64,000 bases of DNA from Flavobacterium hibernum. Its GTDB lineage: Bacteria; Bacteroidota; Bacteroidia; Flavobacteriales; Flavobacteriaceae. The notes beneath the pieces were generated by a model that had not been told where the DNA came from, made no database searches, and was given only the letters and a program-made list of their open reading frames with translations. A program made the position numbers and the translations under genes. The stretch covers positions 124,001-188,000 of the forward strand of contig NZ_JPRK01000008.1 in the NCBI RefSeq assembly GCF_000832125.1. The letters are read 5' to 3'. How positions within the stretch are numbered: the first letter of the stretch is position 1; each line of letters starts with the position of its first letter. Shown here piece by piece: positions 60,456 through 64,000 of this stretch.

Positions 60456-60505
60456 TTGCGCAAAAGCGGAGACATTTACGCAGTTTTTCATAAGAAACTA
60501 TTGCG
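60456..60505. repeat. Copy 2 of AAAAGCGGAGACAT repeat
   Basis: Core at 60462-60475, preceded by TTGCGC. It lies about 55 bases downstream of the stop of the 60534-60962 gene on the minus strand, the same relative position as copy 1. Confidence 0.65.
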
Positions 60506-60533
60506 AGAGAGAAACATCTTAATTTTAATTTTA

Positions 60534-60962
60534 CTACTCCTTTATTGGTTGAATTACTTTAATTCGGATTACGGTAAGATTACCATATTTTTGAATATCT
60601 TCTTTTGTCAATAATAATTCTTTCCCTTTCGGTCTTTTTTCAAAATTCCAGTCAATAGGAGCTTCTTTTACATACACATATAATGACACGCGATCATCTT
60701 CATCTCCTTCATTTCTTTTTACTTGCTCTGGCGTTATAAATTTAAAAGTAAAATAGGAATGACCTTCATCATTATTTCCATAACCCATTTTTATCTCAGG
60801 CTTTATTTCTTTTAAAACATTTTCTAACGGCTTATTAAAAAACTGTTTTTGTAGTTCTTTTAGCTTATAAACATCTTTTGTTGTTTGAACCATTTGTTGT
60901 GCTTTGCAACTAGTGTTTACTAGTAAAAATAGAATTGCGAATGTTTTTAATATATTTTTCAT
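60534..60962 (-). CDS. Small secreted lipoprotein
   Basis: A 142-residue protein counted from the ATG at 60962, with a signal ending LLVNTSC followed by KAQQ. An upstream in-frame extension to 61019 would overlap the next gene and hide the signal. Later blocks are LKELQKQFFNKPLENVLKEIKPEIKMGYGNNDEGHSYFTF and IPEDIQKYGNLTVIRIKVIQPIKE-like end. No family recognised. It lies between two paralogous lipoprotein genes and probably shares their transcript. Confidence 0.7.
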   Translation of the reverse strand: MKNILKTFAILFLLVNTSCKAQQMVQTTKDVYKLKELQKQFFNKPLENVLKEIKPEIKMGYGNNDEGHSYFTFKFITPEQVKRNEGDEDDRVSLYVYVKEAPIDWNFEKRPKGKELLLTKEDIQKYGNLTVIRIKVIQPIKE

Positions 60963-61002
60963 TTTTCCCAGTTGTCTTATGAGTTTCAAAAATGTAGCAG
61001 GT

Positions 61003-61596
61003 TTAATTATATACACCATTTACAGCCCCTTGTACAACCACCCATTTACCATCTTTTTTCTCTAAAACTAATATCGAAGTATTTCCAAGAATCATATTAG
61101 TTGTATTTGTTTTTTGCACGGTAAAAACGGCATATTTTTTAGCATAATATATTGGCTCAGAAAAAGAAAAAACAATATAATAATCGTCAAAATTAAATTT
61201 TTCATATTCCCCTGGATTTGGAAACTTAGCACGTTCAAAAAAGAGGATATTCTGAATTTTAAAATCTTTAGAGGTCCAATTATTATTCCGAATCCAAAAA
61301 TCTGTAATATATTTACTCTCGTATTTTGATTTCATTTTTTCCCATTTTGTTTTAACAAATAATGGTTCTTTTATTCCTTCATTACGTTCGTATTTATTTG
61401 ATAATGGCTCAAAATAAAATTTACCTTTAAAAATATCAATAGTAGTATTGTTATTTATTTTTTCTTGAATAATCATTATTTTTTGATCTCCTACCTTTTG
61501 AGATTCCAAATAATCATTTATTGGAGCATTATTATTTTTTGTAACTGAGCAGCTACAATATAAAACAATCAAAAACAAATATTTAATTTTTTTCAT
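61003..61596 (-). CDS. Lipoprotein, paralogue of 59743-60354
   Basis: A 197-residue lipoprotein counted from the ATG at 61596 (signal ending YCSC); a TTG 12 bases upstream is less likely. Shared blocks with the 59743-60354 gene are listed there. The C-terminus GNTSILVLEKKDGKWVVVQGAVNGVYN has the same KNGKWK-type strand. The gene starts 8 bases after the stop of the 92-residue gene upstream, so they are probably one transcript. Such an order, short cysteine-ended protein then lipoprotein, occurs beside polymorphic toxins, but the link is inference. Confidence 0.75.
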   Translation of the reverse strand: MKKIKYLFLIVLYCSCSVTKNNNAPINDYLESQKVGDQKIMIIQEKINNNTTIDIFKGKFYFEPLSNKYERNEGIKEPLFVKTKWEKMKSKYESKYITDFWIRNNNWTSKDFKIQNILFFERAKFPNPGEYEKFNFDDYYIVFSFSEPIYYAKKYAVFTVQKTNTTNMILGNTSILVLEKKDGKWVVVQGAVNGVYN

Positions 61597-61604
61597 AGTA
61601 AAAA

Positions 61605-61883
61605 TCAATTACAAGGTTTACCAACTACGTTTTGAAGCTGTCCATTATTATATTCAATAGAATTTCCTGTTTGTTCTGCCGCATATCGATTCTCAACTCT
61701 TAATCTTTCTGGAGTACCAACTTTAAATTTCTCATCAAATACGGGAGTTCCTATTGATCCTCCCCAAGCTAAGTCTGTATAAACTTCATATGGTATACTA
61801 CCACTTGGGTCTGCAGATTTATTGTACTCTTGTAAAGTTTGTGCAATTACATCAATTAATGTTTTATTCCTGATTCTCATCAT
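61605..61883 (-). CDS. 92-residue protein resembling a polymorphic-toxin tail
   Basis: No signal peptide. It contains LIDVIAQTLQEYN, YEVYTDLAWGGSIGTPVFDEKF, ERLRVENRYAAEQTGNS and the end NVVGKPCN. The YTDLAWGG, ERxRxxNRYAAEQ and GKPC order reminds me of C-terminal tips of large secreted toxins in Bacteroidetes, suggesting an orphan fragment of such a protein. This is memory-based and unverified. The ORF begins with two ATGs (61883, 61880), has a -7 box 31 bases upstream and is followed directly by a lipoprotein gene. Confidence 0.55.
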   Translation of the reverse strand: MMRIRNKTLIDVIAQTLQEYNKSADPSGSIPYEVYTDLAWGGSIGTPVFDEKFKVGTPERLRVENRYAAEQTGNSIEYNNGQLQNVVGKPCN

Positions 61884-61913
61884 TTTAATAATTGATTAAT
61901 ACCATTACTAAAG

Positions 61914-61921
61914 CAAAAATA
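61914..61921 (-). promoter_or_regulatory. -7 box for the 61605-61883 gene
   Basis: TATTTTTG on the minus strand. It probably drives the 92-residue gene and the lipoproteins behind it. Confidence 0.5.
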
Positions 61922-62132
61922 GATACTCTTTATATAAGTTTTAACTTCTCTAGTTTTTTATTCTCATAATATATTTTAAGATTTTTCTTTCCAAATCAAA
62001 TTTATACATTTTGTGTACTTAAAAAAATCATTCACTGTTTTTTTACTATTTTATTTACAAAAACAAATTCAATTACTTAAAAACTAAAACATCTATCAAT
62101 ATACCTCGATCGAAAAAAGGAGATTTTGAAGG

Positions 62133-62468
62133 TTAACTTTCGACATCACTAGAAGCAAGAACCTGATTGATTTCGCTCAGTAAATCAAACTCGTCGTTAG
62201 GAAAAAGCTGAAGCGCAACTTCCAACACAAGACCTACATCGATAGCGGGTTGTTTAACAGTTTCCGAAATTTCATACTCATCTTGATTTAGTGCCAAAAT
62301 GCATAATTTGAGCATGTTTGTAATAATACAACCAAGTTCAGAATAGTTCATTACTTTGATTTCGGCAGTATAAAATTCTCTTTTATCATTAGTTGGTTTT
62401 AGTGTATTTAAATATCCATCGGCTAATCTTTTAAGATTATCTAGATTTTTGGTTTCATTTATTTTCAT
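62133..62468 (-). CDS. Small acidic cytoplasmic protein, unknown
   Basis: A 111-residue protein without signal peptide or membrane segment. It looks mostly helical (NLDNLKRLADGYLNTLK, CIITNMLKLCILALN, VGLVLEVALQLFPNDEFDLLSEINQVL). No named family recognised. About 250 bases separate its stop from the 92-residue gene, and it diverges from the next membrane protein, so no operon is visible. It is probably real because of the ATG start, sensible composition and length. Confidence 0.6.
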   Translation of the reverse strand: MKINETKNLDNLKRLADGYLNTLKPTNDKREFYTAEIKVMNYSELGCIITNMLKLCILALNQDEYEISETVKQPAIDVGLVLEVALQLFPNDEFDLLSEINQVLASSDVES

Positions 62469-62643
62469 CGATATATTTTGAATTAATTTTACTTTTTTTG
62501 ATAATTCAAATTTTATGATATAATTTCAAAAAGTGGTTATCTTATATGATAAGTTCGAAAATAAAATCTATTTTTCCACTAGAAAACAGATTTTGATTGA
62601 GAAATCGGTTAGCATCCAAAGAAAGAGAGCAACAACATTAGAA

Positions 62644-63135
62644 ATGAAAATTTACAAAATATACTTATTACTTCTTATTTTAAACATTTTGGTTCAGCCC
62701 ATAATCTTACTGTTTACCGCATACAAACAGTATTATTATTTTACGAATGGATACAAAACTGAAATTATGAGTGTCGAAAAATCTACAAGTGGTTCTAGCT
62801 CAAAAAGAAAATCTGTTAGTGTAGAAGGCACGATAAATAAGAAACCTGCCTTTTTTGGATTATTTGATGATGATGCTTATAATTTTCTTTCTTACCTAAA
62901 TGATTCTCAGCTCGAAAATCTACAAAACATTGATTACGGAAATTTAAAACCGCTCAACTTACATGTAAGAGTTGTTCAATTTGGCGATTCAAAAAACGTA
63001 ATGTACATCAAGAAATACCAAACGGCAGAAGAAGCTTTAGAAAAAAATTTACTTCCCTGGATTATAATCGAATTTGTTTTTGCAGGTTTATTATTAATCT
63101 TTTATTTTTTAAAACCGAAACAAACTAAAAAGTAA
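62644..63135 (+). CDS. Two-span membrane protein, unknown
   Basis: Start taken at the ATG at 62644, giving 163 residues; the open frame goes back to a GTG at 62533 but the added part is poor. Membrane segments lie at about 5-23 (IYLLLLILNILVQPIILLF) and 135-155 (WIIIEFVFAGLLLIFYFL). Between them is a 110-residue probably extracytoplasmic domain with KRKSVSVEGTINKKPAFFGL and LNLHVRVVQFGDSKNVMYIKKY. A Lys-rich tail ends the protein. Function unknown. Confidence 0.7.
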   Translation: MKIYKIYLLLLILNILVQPIILLFTAYKQYYYFTNGYKTEIMSVEKSTSGSSSKRKSVSVEGTINKKPAFFGLFDDDAYNFLSYLNDSQLENLQNIDYGNLKPLNLHVRVVQFGDSKNVMYIKKYQTAEEALEKNLLPWIIIEFVFAGLLLIFYFLKPKQTKK

Positions 63136-63171
63136 TTACTTCTTTTTATCCAACGGATTTCCAACTATTAT

Positions 63172-64000
63172 TTAATTACTTTTTGGGCTTTCGATTTGGT
63201 TGAATGGCTTTCCTGCAAGGATTAATTGTATTGAATTACTAATTTCATCCAAATTATTTTGCTTGTTATTTGTCATTAAAATAATTGTGAAATTTGGATT
63301 ACTGACTAGTAAGGCTTGATAATTGAACACGGCACCATCGTGTATATGGTTTTTTACCTGACGATCTTGAATTTCTCCTTCTCCAAGACCGGTTTGATTT
63401 CCTATTGAAAAAGGAACAAAAAGTTCATGTGTCGATTGGGGCGTAATAAGTTTAAAAGAATTAATTGCTTCAGACCATTTATAAAAATCTTCCAAATTTA
63501 ATGCGGTCCAACCAGAAATATTATACTTAAGAATGTCTTGTTTTCCTTTATTATTAAAGGATTTTGCAAAGAGTTTCTCATTTTCAGTAGGATCGACAAC
63601 TCCGTTTTTTATCCCTGCTGGACGAAGTATTTCTTTTACAACAAAAGAATTGAAAGGCACATTGGTAATTTTTTCTATAATTCTCCTTTGCAAAAACACA
63701 TTGTTATTGTTATAATCATACTTTGTCCCTGGTTCGAAATCGAGAGCTACCGTTTTTTTTAACGCCATCATATTATCAGAATCCTGATTCACTTCATTCC
63801 ATTTTATTTGCGGAAGACCACTTGTATATTGAAGCAAATGGATGATTTTAATTTTGTTTGCCCAAGAAGGCAACTCAGGCAAAAACTTCGAAATTGAATC
63901 TTCTAGTTTTAACTTTCCTTGCTCTTTAAGCATCAAGATACTAACGGCATTAAATTCTTTGGCGATTGAACCTATATGAAAACGGTATTTTTTATTTAGC
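63172..64000 (-). CDS. Serine hydrolase (class C beta-lactamase-like), N-terminus off the edge
   Basis: The frame is open to the right edge of the window, so the protein is incomplete at its start. Reading in from the edge gives KYRFHIGSIAKEFNAVSILML with the SxxK motif (Ser-Ile-Ala-Lys). The second motif YDYNNNN (Tyr-x-Asn) comes about 70 residues later, and the third motif position is HDGAVFNY. These are the three motifs of penicillin-binding-protein-like serine hydrolases. Such proteins hydrolyse peptides or esters rather than antibiotics in most cases. LQYTSGLPQ is the usual conserved block. A beta-lactamase activity is not implied. It ends ESPKSN at 63172, facing the membrane protein gene. 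Confidence 0.88.
   Translation of the reverse strand, partial: LNKKYRFHIGSIAKEFNAVSILMLKEQGKLKLEDSISKFLPELPSWANKIKIIHLLQYTSGLPQIKWNEVNQDSDNMMALKKTVALDFEPGTKYDYNNNNVFLQRRIIEKITNVPFNSFVVKEILRPAGIKNGVVDPTENEKLFAKSFNNKGKQDILKYNISGWTALNLEDFYKWSEAINSFKLITPQSTHELFVPFSIGNQTGLGEGEIQDRQVKNHIHDGAVFNYQALLVSNPNFTIILMTNNKQNNLDEISNSIQLILAGKPFNQIESPKSN

Noticed and set aside
62533..62643. GTG-started extension of the two-span membrane protein
   Set aside because: The extra residues are polar and would put a long tail before the first membrane span; the ATG at 62644 fits better.
1..64000. CRISPR arrays, rRNA genes, prophage or integrase genes
   Set aside because: No regularly spaced direct repeats of CRISPR length, no rRNA sequence and no integrase or phage structural motifs were seen in any frame examined.

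Overview
The window is a stretch of an AT-rich Bacteroidetes chromosome, most likely a Flavobacterium or close relative. The evidence is a SusC-type receptor, TamL/TamB, GSCFA and other Bacteroidetes families, lipoproteins with short lipoboxes, the promoter -7 element TAnnTTTG seen repeatedly just upstream of genes, almost no Shine-Dalgarno sequences, and intergenic spaces filled with short flavobacterial word repeats.

Layout. 1-5.0 kb: the 5' end of a SusC-like receptor, rnhB, then on the minus strand three tandem paralogous lipoproteins followed by lipB. 5.0-11.7 kb: lysS, a lipoprotein, D-lactate dehydrogenase, a small secreted protein and a large secreted zinc metalloprotease. 11.9-15.4 kb: a minus-strand cluster of hemL, a LysM glucosaminidase, a PLP-dependent deaminase and a tiny HExxH membrane protein. 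15.5-22.4 kb: DUF5522, hutU, a DUF4136 lipoprotein, ilvA behind an isoleucine-rich leader peptide and terminator, a truncated haemoglobin and an aromatic amino acid hydroxylase. 22.6-31 kb: DUF4230 and the tamB-tamL pair. 31-35 kb: GSCFA, a lipoprotein, an ABC exporter and a GxxExxY-gene cassette framed by 28-bp inverted repeats. 35-45.6 kb: alaS, an M23 peptidase, MerR, lemA with two TPM genes, a TPR protein, an Rrf2 regulator, a Met/Cys-ending small ORF and a TonB-dependent receptor. 45.8-51.4 kb: a second TonB-type barrel protein, der, era and an initiator tRNA-Met. 51.4-64 kb is more accessory: GNAT, M13 peptidase, truC, DUF5694, a membrane AraC regulator and DUF3575, then lineage-specific secreted proteins and lipoproteins and the start of a serine hydrolase.

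Most of the window is housekeeping or general metabolism: translation (lysS, alaS, der, era, truC, tRNA-fMet), cofactors (lipB, hemL), amino acid metabolism (ilvA, hutU, hydroxylase) and envelope biogenesis (tamB/tamL, M23, LysM hydrolase). The most interesting signals are small and non-coding: (i) an Ile-codon leader peptide, a pause hairpin and a terminator ahead of ilvA; (ii) a 37-codon ORF ending MMCMCW between an Rrf2 regulator and a TonB receptor; (iii) a PDDEXK-like gene bracketed by perfect inverted repeats, with gene-less palindromes of the same architecture elsewhere; (iv) decayed copies of the tRNA-fMet 3' end and its terminator scattered downstream of that tRNA; (v) a family of tandem 'DTLFF' secreted proteins, one with an apparent homopolymer frameshift. 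All coordinates and motif counts were read by eye; no searches were run.
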